A DNA stretch of 64,000 bases from Mermis nigrescens (GCA_036768485.1 JAVLUZ010000715.1:62001-126000), one strand, 5' to 3'; shown: positions 10,792 through 21,219, counted from the first letter of the stretch. Translations and numbers: made by a program. The notes: generated by a model from the sequence alone, not told the origin.

Positions 10792-12500
10792 TATTTAGAA
10801 TGGAAAAATGTCAAATTTTTAGGCGCTTTGCGCCGTTTTGAGACAATTTTAGTAATTTTTGGCGTTAGAAACCCAGAAATTAGCTAAAATATACAATCAA
10901 AAATCAGAAGACCCTGTTTTACCACACTAAAATCGCTACTGTACCATATTATAGTAAGCAAAAATGTTTGAAAATATATTTATATAATATAGCTACAAAA
11001 ATTTGTTAGCTCATACAAAGACCTTTTTGGAGATCTTTGTACAAGCACAAGAGGCTCGTGCAACAAAATAGAGTCGGCTAATAATAGTCCACCACTTGAT
11101 TTTCTGGTCCTCCAATTTGGGATTTCATCCCCCTCAACATTGGACCTTAGGAAACTATTTGAGACATATTAAGTTTATCGGATCGGACGCAATTCTGTAG
11201 CGTAGTTTACATTCGCCTATAATTAACCTCCATCCTAATAACTATTACAAAAGAAACGCGTTTTAAAGCCCGTGGTTCCCATTCAATTGAATGTAAAAGT
11301 GTTTTTTGTAAAAATAGTTTGTCGAAAACGCACAATTTCCAACTAGAAATAGAACGTATTTGTCAACTCTAAATTTTTTAGCCATGGGTATGAATGAATG
11401 AGTTAAAAGTAGCATTTAGTTTAAATAAGTTAAGTGGAGGAATCAAAAACATGCAGATTTTCCTGAACATTTTTTCAGTAGAGGATTAGGTAAGTATACA
11501 TATGGTCTAATCAGTACAGTTCTCAAAATTAATACTTGCTCATTGATAAATAAGTGCCAGTATCACAGCCTGTATCAAAATACGAATTACACTAAATTTT
11601 TCCCCGGCCCCGGCCATTTTTTGACCTTGCCCCGGCCGGGGCCGGGGATGCTCAAAAATGGCCGGGGATTGCCGGGGCCGGGGCCGGGGCCGGGGCCCCG
11701 GTCGATCACTATTTACAACTTCTCCTGAAATTTCTCCTGAAAAGCCAGTCTCCTGCTCCTGCTCCTGAAAATTTTAGATTCTCCTGAATCCAGGAGAATT
11801 CTTCTGCACCTGGCAACCAGTGTTGCCAGGTCCCAAAATTCAGATTCTCCAGCACAGAGGTAAAATTGGGGAAAAATTCTCCTGCAATTCTCCTGGAAAT
11901 ATTTTGATTCTCCTGAAAATTTTCCTGGCTTATATTTTGCAGGAAGGTTGTACAGCAGATCTACAATTGTATGTACACATGCATATCAAGCATGCTCAGG
12001 CCAATTTATCTTGGTTCACCCAACTATTTTATTCTGATCTCTTGCCTGTTAATCCTAAGGACACTCAAGGCTAAATAATGAACATTAATTCTCTCACAAA
12101 AAGCTCATGGAGCATATCTGCATTATACAGGCAGATGCAAAAATAATGGAAGACTAATGCTGAACCACAAAGTATAACATTTTATTCAACATAAACAGCT
12201 AACAAACATTCAATAACAGATTCCTGATCTTCATCAGGATATACTGCTCAAGGGCCTAAGCTAAAGAGGTCGCATTGTTTACAATACACATTATTCGAAA
12301 AAAACAGTTTCTGTGCTTGAAACAGTGACCGCCAATTTTCAGTTGCACTTACATCATCAAAAATTTCTGAAAAGAGCCCTGTTTGCAATGTCTTTTGAAA
12401 AAATAAATAATACTTTATTACTAATTGTATGTACTTCAGTAGCAAGCAAATCCTTACGTTTTGAAATATATCAAAAAAATGTTTATAGGCGCTTTGCAAA

Positions 12501-13546
12501 CACCGTTTTTTTCCAGCAATTTGGTTGACATTATAGACCGAACCCAAAATTTTTCGCACTTTTTCCGACTTTTTTCCACATTTTTTGGGAGGTCTAAAAA
12601 CGTTCAAAATAGAGCGCCTGTGTTGAAAAATGTGGAAAATTTTATGTACACATGCAATAGCGGTGTTTGAAGCACTTTTTGTATAAAAATTTCTGCGCTC
12701 TACAAGAATATCACAATCAGTAATGTTATTTATGTTAAAACTTGAATTTCCTTCCTTCAGTAAAGCATTTTAGCCAATTCTGAAGTCGTTTTTGACAATT
12801 AAAAGTATAATTTATCAAATGGCGCGAAGCGCTAGAAAATTTTAAAATTTTAGCTCTCTAAATCATTTTTGCATTTCAAAAACTGTGCAGAAGGTAAGGA
12901 CTTTCAATCGTAGTGGACTTCTAGGACCAGATTATCGATAAAAAATGCTGCCATTGGCACACGCGGCTTAAACATCAATAACAAGTAAGAATTAAATCAA
13001 TTCGGCGCAAAGCGCCGAAAAATTTTGTAGTTTCACCTCTCTGAAACGCATTTTTGCATTATAAAAACTAACCGAATCCGTGCGGAAGATAAGGATTTTC
13101 AATCGTAGTAAAGTTCTAGATCAAATTTTTGATAAAAATGCTGCAGTTGACGCGGCGCGCCTCAAATACTAATAACAAAAAAGAATTAAATCAATTCGGC
13201 GCGAAGCGTCGAAAAATTTTTGTAGTTTCACTTCTCTAAAACGCATTTTTGCATTACAAAAACTAACTGAATCCGTGCATAAGATAAGGATTTTCAATCG
13301 TAGTGGAGTTCTAGACCATATTGTCGATAAAAATGCTGCAATTGACGCGGCGCGGCTTAAGGATTACTAATAAGTAAGAATTTAATAAATTCGGCGCAAA
13401 GCGCCAAAAATTTTCGAAGTTTCAACTCTCTAAAACGCATTTTTAACATTACAAAAAGTTTCCACAAATGCCAACCAAGCCCAAAAATTTTTCCATTTCC
13501 CAAAATTTTGGTTGACAAATAGACCAAAAAGTGGAAAAAAACGGTG
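12501..13546. mobile_element. F-family element F3 nested in E3
   Basis: It has CACCGTTTTTTTCC ends and is flanked by TTTGCAAA (12493-12500, 13547-13554), as in E1 and E2. The internal units carry CGGCGCAAAGCGCCG at about 13003 and diverged versions at about 13197 and 13392. Confidence 0.6.
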
Positions 13547-13928
13547 TTTGCAAACATCTATGAAACTGATAAAAACAATTAGACGGTATGTAAAGCTATG
13601 TATTTCTGCACTTCGTGATATTAAGTGAATAAATAAATGAATGAATGAATGATTTACTACGGAAGCACTGAAACTCATTTGGATATAGTTATAACTTAAC
13701 ACTGTAGGTCTTAACTATGAACGAAATAAATTCTTAATGTGAAAGATCTCTGAGTATAAAATTATATACAACTAACTAACTACAGTATGAATGAATGAAT
13801 GAATGAATGAAATAATTTATTACTGAAATGCGACAATTACGAAAGATGTAAAAGAGTAATAAAACGTACGGTCCAATAGAATAAAAGCGTACAGCAAAAG
13901 GCGATGAGCGAGTCATGAAAATGGCGGT

Positions 13929-14130
13929 TTAAGCCCGCCCTATAATAAATTTGGATAAGTCGACATCAATTAATCTAGATTTGAATATATTCAAGTAAGG
14001 GGAAGAGACTACAAAATCAGGTAGGTGATTCCGAACAGAGATATACTTATAGAAAAAGTCAAAATTTTGTAAATTAGAACGGACAAGAGGAACAACTAGC
14101 TTGAAGCGATTTGTGCAGTGAGTAGTATTT
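13929..14130 (-). pseudogene. LINE ORF2 fragment, C-terminal end
   Basis: The minus-strand product contains RFKLVVPLVRSN, then a hydrophobic/aromatic stretch and RNHLPDFVVSS. This matches the LINE C-terminal pattern (aromatic-x-x-x-LP-x-x-VV, then an Ile/Phe-Lys tail). It is the direct continuation of the fragment at 15638-15857 once the 14131-15628 insertion is removed, which independently confirms that insertion. Confidence 0.6.
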
Positions 14131-14371
14131 GGCACTGATTATTGGCCAATGTTGGCCCCGAATTTTTCGTTAAAGGCCAATATTGGCCAATAACGCGTGC
14201 ATTAGGGGCCAATATTAATAAAAATACAGTAGATAAGGATAAACATATTATGTAGAAAAATTAGAACCTGCTGAAAAAATACTATTTACATTCAAGTAAA
14301 TGTTTAAGAGAATTTCAACCTACTGTAAAGCGTAAGATATCATACGCCGAATCTGTATGACCAGAATTAAG

Positions 14372-14617
14372 TATAGTCTGTTTCGTTTATTGGAAAGCTT
14401 TTCCGCTGAATTTAGTCCGCATAAACCAGGCCACTAAAGTGACCTATAAGTACATACCTACATATATGATGCAGTCGTGCCTCTTAGCAGTATCAAAGAT
14501 CATAATGCAACTCGATATTCTGTAGAATATGCCTATTTGCTGTCGCATTAGTATAAAACACTTTTGTAGCCACTTTAAACTTTTCAAGAAACCCTCGATC
14601 AAATGAAACACACTATA
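14372..14617. mobile_element. TATAGTCTGTTTC MITE, copy 1
   Basis: Inverted ends TATAGTCTGTTTCGTTT and AAATGAAACACACTATA enclose about 246 bp. TA at the boundary suggests a TA target (Tc1/mariner type). The interior shares ACACTTTTGTAG.CACTTTAAA with the other copies. This copy is more diverged than copy 2. Confidence 0.55.
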
Positions 14618-14706
14618 GTTGCGTAGGTACCTTTATTCGTACCTATTGTCCTGCTACATAGGTTAGGTAACCTCTACCTAGCTATTTGGAATCGCATACT
14701 GACATG

Positions 14707-14963
14707 CACACCTGGGCGTGGGGGGGTTTAGGGGGTATGCACCCCACAAAAACCAAAATACTCCCCAGAAATTAAAATACCTTCCCCCAGAATTCAATTT
14801 TTGAAAATTTTTTCGTTTTTTCGAAATTTTTTGATTCCAATGGATAGTGCTTGATGAGAAACGTCGAAAAATGGTGTTTTATCGCCATACCACCATTTTT
14901 AAGGCCATTTTTTGACCTTTAAAAAATCATGCACCCCCAGAATTTTCTTGCTGCCCACGTATG
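14707..14963. mobile_element. CACACCTGGGCG MITE with 8-bp duplication, copy 1
   Basis: The left end CACACCTGGGCGTGG and right end GCTGCCCACGTATG are inverted, with the perfect 8-bp duplication CTGACATG on both sides (14699-14706, 14964-14971). The interior is family-typical: C-runs, CAGAATTCAATTTTTGAAA, TCGTTTTTTCG, GATAGTGCTTGATGAGAAA and CGCCATACCACCATTTTTAA. It is hAT-like by duplication length. It lies inside the long-TIR element. Confidence 0.8.
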
Positions 14964-15101
14964 CTGACATGGCATTAGAATATTTATGCACACATGTACG
15001 TACATATGAACCTATTTATGTAGAGTACATATGTAGGATTTTGCAATACGCAAGGCAAACCAACGACAATTACAAATACCTACCATACAATTCAAACTAC
15101 T

Positions 15102-15329
15102 TATAGTCTGTTTCATTTAACTTTGCGGTTTTCTTTGAAATTTTTCCACAAGAATTAGGCTACAAAAGCGGTTTAAACATTTGATGCAGTAATGCGGCTT
15201 AAAGCTGGCATGCGTCTCCAAGTGACTCGGCATACTGTAGAATATCATATTAATTGTATTAATTTAAAACACTTTTGTAGTCACTTTAAATTCTTTCAAA
15301 AACCTCAAAGCTTAATGAGACAGACTATA
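15102..15329. mobile_element. TATAGTCTGTTTC MITE, copy 2
   Basis: The ends TATAGTCTGTTTCATTTAA and TTAATGAGACAGACTATA are inverted over about 18 bases. The length is 228 bp. It shares long internal blocks with the copy at 60450-60675 (CAAGAAT.AGGCTA.AAAAG.GG, GATGCAGTAAT and ATATCATATT). Confidence 0.65.
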
Positions 15330-15439
15330 GTCATACAAGATAGCATAAGCAATCTCTTTCAAACAAAAAATACCAACTGCGTATTGGTGCTGTATATAAC
15401 AGATAGCATTAGTATCATTCTTCAGAATTCTGATCACAA

Positions 15440-15505
15440 TTTCGCTAATGGCGCATTGTGCGCGCGTGAGTTTACCACCACAAAAGTACGGGGTTCGAAA
15501 CCAAC
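15440..15505 (+). ncRNA. tRNA-derived sequence (SINE-like head)
   Basis: An A-box-like TGGCGCATTGTG (about 15449) is followed by a perfect B box GGTTCGAAACC (about 15491-15501) at tRNA-like spacing. The anticodon stem does not form, so a functional tRNA is unlikely. Confidence 0.4.
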
Positions 15506-15637
15506 GGATGTGTAGCTTTTTAAGAATTTTAAATCTTGCAAAAATTGGCCCCTAATGCACGCGTTATTGGCCAATATTGGCCTTTAACGAAAAATTCGGG
15601 GCCAACATTGGCCAATAATCAGTGCCAAAGTATTTTG

Positions 15638-15857
15638 ATTAAGCACAAAAAAATCTGTCATGGAAAGACAAGATTTTTGACTAATAATTCGATACATCAT
15701 ACATAAGCAAATATGAAGGCGGCGTAATTCTAATCGACACAAGTTAAGTTGGTTAAGGCGTTCGTCGTAAGAAGAGGGCTATGATATCCAACTATGTATT
15801 TATTAAATTTACGCTGAAGAGCCTCCAGCCTGTTGATATCACTAATATAAGAAGTAA
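15638..15857 (-). pseudogene. LINE ORF2 fragment, upstream half
   Basis: The minus-strand translation gives DINRLEALQRKFNKYIVGY, a segment found after the RT domain of LINE ORF2 proteins. A stop and frame change follow near 15745. A second frame (LELRRLHICLCMMYRIISQK and on) then runs to the junction with the inserted element. It continues the product encoded at 13929-14130. The frame break makes it a pseudogene. Confidence 0.55.
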
Positions 15858-16093
15858 GAAGTAAGAAGCTTGATGTATGATAATCATTATAACTTGCTGT
15901 TTAAGTTTTGAAAATTCTCCTGAATTCTTCTAGATTTTCAGGATTCTCCTGAATTCTCCTGACATTTTAAAATTCTCCTGCATTCTCCTGAAGGTTTACA
16001 ATTTCTCCTAAAAAGCCCATTCTCCTGCTCCTGCTCCTGAAAATTTTAGATTCTCCTGAATTCAGGAGAATTCTCCTGCACCTGGCAACAGTG

Positions 16094-16843
16094 CTGGCAA
16101 CCCTGGACAACCGTGGTTGAAGGCAATGCGCTTAGAAAGTCAAATACAGTAAGCAATATAATTGTTTGATATGCATACTAGGATCTTCTTGCATTAAATA
16201 TACGAATGCTGAAGCCAGAGTAGTATTGAACGGATTTAGCAATTTATAATTGTGCGACAGTACAAGATAACTCAAACATATTTCTTCATTTGCAACAATA
16301 TAATATCCCTTACCAATCTTTGCTTTCGACCATGAATCCGTCGCAGAGCGCCTGAAAACTTTGTTTTGCTCAACAAAAGGTGCGTGCTACAATTTGACTG
16401 TTTTCCAGATGTGCCTAAGTTTTTATTTTCCCTCTGGAACTTGCCAAAAATTAGTCTTATTTACTTTGTTACACACATATCTTCGTGGAAGGACCTTTGA
16501 GAATTGCCTCCGCGTAAAAGTTTACATACCTCTTCCAGAATTTGATTTTTCAAGAAAAACTTAGAAAACGTCGAACGTCGTGTCTTGAGCACAAATCTTA
16601 GTTTCGAAAACTCCAGATTTACTATATATTTTTTAATTTTACTGTCTGCGAAAAACATATTCTTTATCACCTAAATCAAAATGATATCAAATCTGTAGTG
16701 TGAGCTGAAAAAGGCACTTTAGAAAAAATTTCGGCTCCACTTACCCGGAATATCAGTGCTGCGCGTACATTGCTTTATCGTCCAGCCAAACGGAAAAAGA
16801 AAAGTGGAAAATTTTTTATAAAATAAAATGCATATTTGTAGCA
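16094..16843. other. Unassigned AT-rich DNA
   Basis: The stretch opens with a second CTGGCAACCCTGG word, possibly a broken E end. No gene, repeat or RNA is supported after that. The overlapping ORFs at 16361-16564 and 16461-16670 have no domain signal. Confidence 0.4.
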
Positions 16844-16851
16844 GTCGTAGC

Positions 16852-17080
16852 CATTCCTGTGCGTGGGGGGTTTGGGGGTATGCACCATACCTGGGCGTGG
16901 GGGGTTGGGGTATGCACCCCCCCCAGAAATTTAAATACTCCTCCCCTCAGAAACCAAAACATCCCCAAGAAACCAAAACATCCCCCAGAATTCAATTTTT
17001 TGAAAAATAGGACTTTTTACACCTTATTTTGTGCTATTTTTGACTTAGACCCCCAAAAAAGGAGGGCCAGCTACGTGCCT
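16852..17080. mobile_element. CACACCTGGGCG-family MITE(s), right end unclear
   Basis: One left end (CATTCCTGTGCGTGG at 16852) contains a second left end (CATACCTGGGCGTGG at 16886), suggesting one copy landed in another. The usual CCCCAGAATTCAATTTTTTGAAA block follows, but the normal right end is replaced by GGGCCAGCTACGTG and a G/C-rich stretch to 17125. No target duplication can be paired. Confidence 0.4.
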
Positions 17081-17129
17081 GGGGCCGCCATTTCTGCCGG
17101 GGCCGGGGCCTGGGCCCCGTCGCTGGGAG

Positions 17130-17820
17130 CCTAAAGTTGTGCAATAAAATATGTCATTGAGATACAGAGTCATGCGAATGTAGCGCACTACTTAATGAAC
17201 AATTGTCTGATTCAATTCCTGTTCTGCTGTTTCTACATCAATATTTTAAATGTATTTTACTCTACAATTGAGTGCTTCTAATCTTCAAAACACGACTTGT
17301 TCGGTTTGTCATAGGTAAACACGCAATGGAACAACTGTTTGTTGGTATTCCGGTGGCAGGTGGGACTACCATGGCATGTGTTTTTTAGTTGAGCCTTTAA
17401 CCTACATAGCATAGGTTGCGCAGTCTTGTTTGTTTTGTCGCTTCACCTTTATTATTCTGCTGATTACTTAATGAATTGTTGCACGATTGGTCTGACCGTT
17501 TCCAAAAATTAATCTTAGCCCATTTACACCTTCTCAACTTAGGGCATATGTAACAAAGCCGATACATTCAGCAGCTAACAGTCTTATTTTACGTTCGTAT
17601 ATTTATGCTTAAGCTAGGTACCTATTAGGTATACCGCCCATTTTCTATATTCGTAATTCCGCCTACTATTTGTTGCTTAAATATTACCCGCTCTATAGTA
17701 AATAGCTCAGTCCAAGAGATCTCCACTAATATGTAGCTTAGGATCGAGGCTGGCCAGCTAGCTGGCCAGCTACATGGTATAAGCTTACGATGTGGCATAC
17801 GTGTGATTACAGTAGGATAT
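17130..17820. other. Unassigned DNA
   Basis: No coding or repeat signal is visible, apart from a small local palindrome of GCTGGCCAGCTAGCTGGCC at about 17749-17770. Confidence 0.35.
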
Positions 17821-18812
17821 GATTTAGCTCACGTTAAACTATGTATTGAGGGCCATGGGCCGAAACGTGCATCGCCTATGAATTATTGATTTTACTAGCC
17901 TTAGTATTGTGAATTCTGATAGCAATATTTCCAAGATAATGATTAACAAGCGAACTTTATACCGCTGGACGAATTAACCCTAAATGTAAGGAATAGCCAA
18001 ACCCTAAACCTTACACATACACCTGCTCATCGCAATTTTAAGTTGGTTCGTTGAACGATGAAAAACTTTCTTTTAGGTCCGTTCTCTCTTTTTTCACAAC
18101 ACTTATCTGTTTACTCGCTGATTTTGATTCCCCATATTTCTCCTCCACCAGTCAGCATTTAATCAGGTGGGATATATTTACTGAAATTGATTTCAAAATC
18201 AGATCATATTTAAGATATTTTTCGTAAAAATTATCAGCAAGAAGTTTTTAACAAAATTCGAGTCCTTTTCCTTTGTCACAATGATTTAGCTCACGTTAAA
18301 CTATGTATTGAGTTTTTAACAAAATTCGAGTCCTTTTCCTTTGTCACAATGATTTAGCTCACGTTAAACTATGTATTGAGGGCCATGGGCCGAAACGTGC
18401 ATCGCCTATGAATTATTGATTTTACTAGCCTTAGTATTGTGAATTCTGATAGCAATATTTCCAAGATAATGATTAACAAGCGAACTTTATACCGCTGGAC
18501 GAATTAACCCTAAATGTAAGGAATAGCCAAACCCTAAACCTTACACATACACCTGCTCATCGCAATTTTAAGTTGGTTCGTTGAACGATGAAAAACTTTC
18601 TTTTAGGTCCGTTCTCTCTTTTTTCACAACACTTATCTGTTTACTCGCTGATTTTGATTCCCCATATTTCTCCTCCACCAGTCAGCATTTAATCAGGTGG
18701 GATATATTTACTGAAATTGATTTCAAAATCAGATCATATTTAAGATATTTTTCGTAAAAATTATCAGCAAGAAGTTTTTAACAAAATTCGAGTCCTTTTC
18801 CTTTGTCACAAT
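17821..18812. repeat. 462-bp tandem duplication with a 68-bp deleted middle unit
   Basis: Copy 1 (17821-18282) and copy 2 (18351-18812) look identical by eye. Between them 18283-18350 consists of the first 30 bases of the unit joined to the last 38, so it is the same unit with an internal deletion of about 394 bp. The unit has no ORF. High identity means recent unequal exchange or an assembly duplication. Confidence 0.85.
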
Positions 18813-19240
18813 GTGTTCCTAATTTATTACTTCGATTCGAACTCGATCTTTCTGACGTACTTATTTGTCACTGGATTTATTATATACGAGTATGCATTAC
18901 CTTTAAAATATCACAGATAGCTTACTCTTCATGCTGTTTAGGAATAATTATTCATCTGCTAGCTTGGAAATTGCTAATGCTTATAAACGAATAAAGATTT
19001 TTCTGCTTTCTGACCAATAAAACTTCTCTTTTCGCAGTATATTCGACTTTTTTGTTCCATCGGGGCATTTTTCTATGCTAGTACCCTACTTTTAATCAGC
19101 ATGATTTGAGTAAATCAGTCAATAAACACATACGGTAACATGCCACAATAATGATAGTAGTCCAAGAACGCGGAAAACAATATTGTTCTGAACATCAGCA
19201 TTGTCTTTTTAAACAAGACAACCTTAACTTATCCGAACAG
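18813..19240. other. Unassigned AT-rich DNA
   Basis: The 63-codon ORF at 18803-18994 overlaps the end of the tandem duplication and is hydrophobic by AT-rich composition only. No feature is supported here. Confidence 0.3.
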
Positions 19241-19730
19241 GAAGTTTACACAAATATTGGGTGTAAAGAACACTTACGCTTAGGTTCGTTATCCGGACGA
19301 TACACGAAACATTTAAAAAAATTAAGCTTATGTAACGCTCTGTAACTAAATTTTATTTCCAGCGTAAACTTTACATACATAACTACTGGATGTGAAGGAA
19401 ACATACAGTCAGATCCGTAATCCGGACCTTACGGAACGTAATTTGAAAAAAATCATGTTTCGCATCGCTCTGGGAGTAAAATAAATTTGTAGTTTAACCT
19501 ACACATTGACAATAAATGAATAGTACAAACTTTACACAACTAGCGGGCACAGAGAAAAGTAACATTCAGATTCGTAATTCTGACGTTACGTTGAACGTTT
19601 TGAAAAAGCAAAGCTTCGCAAGGCTGTAGAAGTAAAGTTAATTCGCAGTGTAAACTTTTCACAATTACAGAGTGCAAAGAAGATTTTAGTCAGATTCGTA
19701 ATTCGGATTTTACAATTATCATTTATGAAA
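19240..19730. repeat. Degenerate tandem repeat of about 125-160 bp
   Basis: The phrase CAGATTCGTAATCCGGACxTTAC recurs, with changes, near 19285, 19415, 19570 and 19695. Each occurrence is followed by a poly-A stretch, then GTAACGCTCTG-like and GTGTAAACTTTACA-like blocks. The copies are too diverged for an exact period. Function unknown. Confidence 0.45.
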
Positions 19731-20365
19731 AAACTCAGTCTCAACAATGGCATGTTGACATATAGATCTTAGATGTAAACCGCTTTACACTACTACTGAG
19801 TGTAAACAAACGTGCACAAGTAGCGTATCACGTTTGATCCCTGACAAATTTTTAGACTTTGATTGGGATTATGTCAGACTTCTAACTGGCGAAGTTGGCA
19901 GAAAAAATACAGAAACACGTTTAAAACACTCAACTTTTGACTTAACACTTCCGAAAAAGCTAAACATTGATGAAAACAAACGCAATTTCATATGATGTGT
20001 ACCCCTTAGAAAGTAATTTCTTTTTATTCTATCCAACCTATCCTGACTTCTAAACTGAGAAAATGACGAACAAAAAACGGACAGAAAAGTACTTTTCCAC
20101 CATCCACCACATTGTAAACTTTAAAAGCCTAAACCTAACTCCCCATCGAGCTTAGAGGAATTCGCTTGGGGCCACTTTGTAGCCTTTAAAACGTAGTCCG
20201 ATTGTACGTGGAAAACGTGTATTCCACAAAATATTTGACCCATTTACTAATCAGAATAGGGAAAAAACTTTTTCGCCCATTTTACACCCCTAATTTCGAA
20301 CTTTATATCCCCATAAATAAATCAATATTGCGTTTTTTTAAACGCGGTTATTAGGCTGAAATAGT
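19731..20365. other. Unassigned AT-rich DNA
   Basis: A further GTGTAAAC block at about 19770-19810 may be a worn fifth copy of the preceding tandem repeat. Nothing else is supported. Confidence 0.3.
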
Positions 20366-20918
20366 TATAGCCTGTTTCTTTCATTTGGGAGCTTTTTTAG
20401 CGAATTTTTTCGAAGGCGACAGTAAGCGTAACAAGATGATTTACTGTAAGTCGACAGATAAGCTCAATGAGCTCAGTGAGGGCAAACGGCTGTCATTCTT
20501 CCATTTTTATGCAATAGACCGTCAAGATAAATTCAATTAAAGCATTTAAACAGTGTTAGGACATACTAAAGTAAGTGCGCTGAATAAAAAACGAGCGGCG
20601 AATCGAAACCGGGTTACTAAGACGACAAGCAGACATTTTGTCACTGCGCTATGCGGCAACTCGCGTCGCTGCTCAAGATGTTAGTCTATTGTGTTTAAAG
20701 TGTAAACTTATGATAAGCTGAAAACTATCATCTAAGTTGATTGACCAGCTGGAAGACGAGAGTAAATTATGCCGCAAAAGAATTTATTGAAAAGTCTTAC
20801 TTGCTACGATATATCGACAGTGACCTCTAACGAACTACAGCAAGTAAGAAAGATGGACTTAGTGTAACCCCCGGAAAGATTCAGTGAAAAAGCTCTTGGA
20901 TAAATAAAACAGACTATA
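20366..20918. mobile_element. TATAGTCTGTTTC-family element, long copy
   Basis: The ends TATAGCCTGTTTCTTTCATT and AATAAAACAGACTATA are inverted. At 553 bp it is over twice the usual 226-246 bp and contains the minus-strand tRNA-like segment at 20585-20655. Confidence 0.5.
20585..20655 (-). ncRNA. tRNA-derived sequence (SINE-like head)
   Basis: On the minus strand an A-box-like CATAGCGCAGTGACA is followed at tRNA spacing by GGTTTCGATTCG, a B-box match. Stem pairing is incomplete. It is a SINE head or tRNA pseudogene. Confidence 0.4.
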
Positions 20919-20944
20919 GTTAGCATAGAAGAATATATAATGAC

Positions 20945-21211
20945 CACACCTGGGCGTGGGGGGGGGGTTGGGGGGGGGGTATGCATCCCCCCGAGAAACC
21001 AAAATACCCCCACGGAAATCAAAATACCCCCAGAATTCAATTTTTAAAAATTTCTTTCGTTTTTTTCGCAATTTTTCGATGCCAATAGATAGTGCTCGAT
21101 GAGAAACGTCAAAAAGTGGTGTTTTTTTCGCCATGCCACCATTTTTAGGGCAATTTTTTGACCTTTGAAAAATCTTGCACCCCCCCAGAATTTTCTTGCT
21201 GCCCACCTTTG
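20945..21211. mobile_element. CACACCTGGGCG MITE with 8-bp duplication, copy 2
   Basis: The ends CACACCTGGGCGTGG and GCTGCCCACCTTTG are flanked by the perfect duplication ATAATGAC (20937-20944, 21212-21219). The length is 267 bp. Homopolymer G runs near the left end vary in length between copies. Confidence 0.85.
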
Positions 21212-21219
21212 ATAATGAC

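Larger units (their letters stand above)
9160..11060. mobile_element. Degenerate copies of the TTTGTACATGTACAAAG family
   Basis: A first piece (about 9160-9620) and a second beginning CAGTGTTTTTTTGTATCCGCC at 9627 share the internal palindrome CTTTGTACATGTACAAAG and the blocks seen in the better copy at 54983-55425. The second copy is in the opposite orientation to that one. It continues after the pogo-like insertion, with the matching block at 10794-10960. The right end near 11050 is too decayed to place. Confidence 0.45.
8247..11711. mobile_element. hAT-like element C inserted in E2
   Basis: The ends TAGTGATCGACCGGGGC and GCCCCGGTCGATCACTA are perfect inverted repeats. The perfect 8-bp duplication TTTACAAC flanks the element (8239-8246, 11712-11719). 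The E2 sequence joins up exactly when C is removed. GGCCGGGG-type G/C-rich tracts lie at both ends (8270-8310, 11600-11700). The TIR matches that of element A in 14 of 15 bases. The interior is a patchwork of older repeats, including the pogo-like element. No transposase is seen. Confidence 0.85.
6171..11817. mobile_element. E-family TIR element, copy E2 (split by element C)
   Basis: It has the same CAGTGTTGCCAGG start and the same TTCTCCTG subterminal words as E1, ending CCTGGCAAC at 11817. Removing element C and one copy of its duplication leaves about 2.17 kb, colinear with E1. E3 begins at the next base. Confidence 0.65.
14131..15628. mobile_element. DNA element with ~84-bp near-perfect TIRs built on GGCCAATATTGGCC
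   Basis: The left arm (14131-14212) and right arm (about 15543-15626) are inverted copies over more than 80 bases with almost no differences. Both contain GGCCAATATTGGCCAATAA, CGTTAAAG and ACGCGTGCATTAG. The flanks share AGTATTT (14124-14130, 15629-15635), a probable 7-9 bp target duplication. The insertion interrupts a LINE reading frame. No transposase is visible. The interior holds three MITEs and a tRNA-like segment. Confidence 0.75.
13787..15860 (-). mobile_element. 5'-truncated LINE inserted in E3
   Basis: On the minus strand the sequence reads: ORF2 C-terminal coding (15857 to 15629, then 14130 to 13929), a stop, a short 3' UTR, and an ATTC microsatellite tail (13787-13811 read in reverse). 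That is the anatomy of a CR1/L2/Jockey-type LINE 3' end. It sits in E3 at the point where E1 has the uninterrupted ACTACAGTAAGAAGCT. AGTA is repeated on both sides, consistent with a short target duplication. The LINE is itself split by the long-TIR element at 14131-15628. Confidence 0.65.
11818..16093. mobile_element. E-family TIR element, copy E3 (split by a LINE)
   Basis: It starts CAGTGTTGCCAGG directly after E2 and ends CCTGGCAACAGTG. The TTCTCCTG words recur at 11878-11930 and 15910-16080. Removing the LINE nest (about 13787-15860) leaves about 2.2 kb, colinear with E1 and E2. It carries F3. Confidence 0.65.

Noticed and set aside
12248..12607. 119-codon minus-strand ORF in E3, with shorter relatives in E1 and E2, and a nearby GTAAGT
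   Set aside because: It runs across the F terminus and keeps no domain. It is conserved only because the element copies are conserved. A captured exon could not be argued from reading frame.
2776..20655. Three tRNA-like segments as functional tRNA genes
   Set aside because: The A and B boxes match but anticodon and acceptor stems do not pair, so they are kept only as tRNA-derived sequences.
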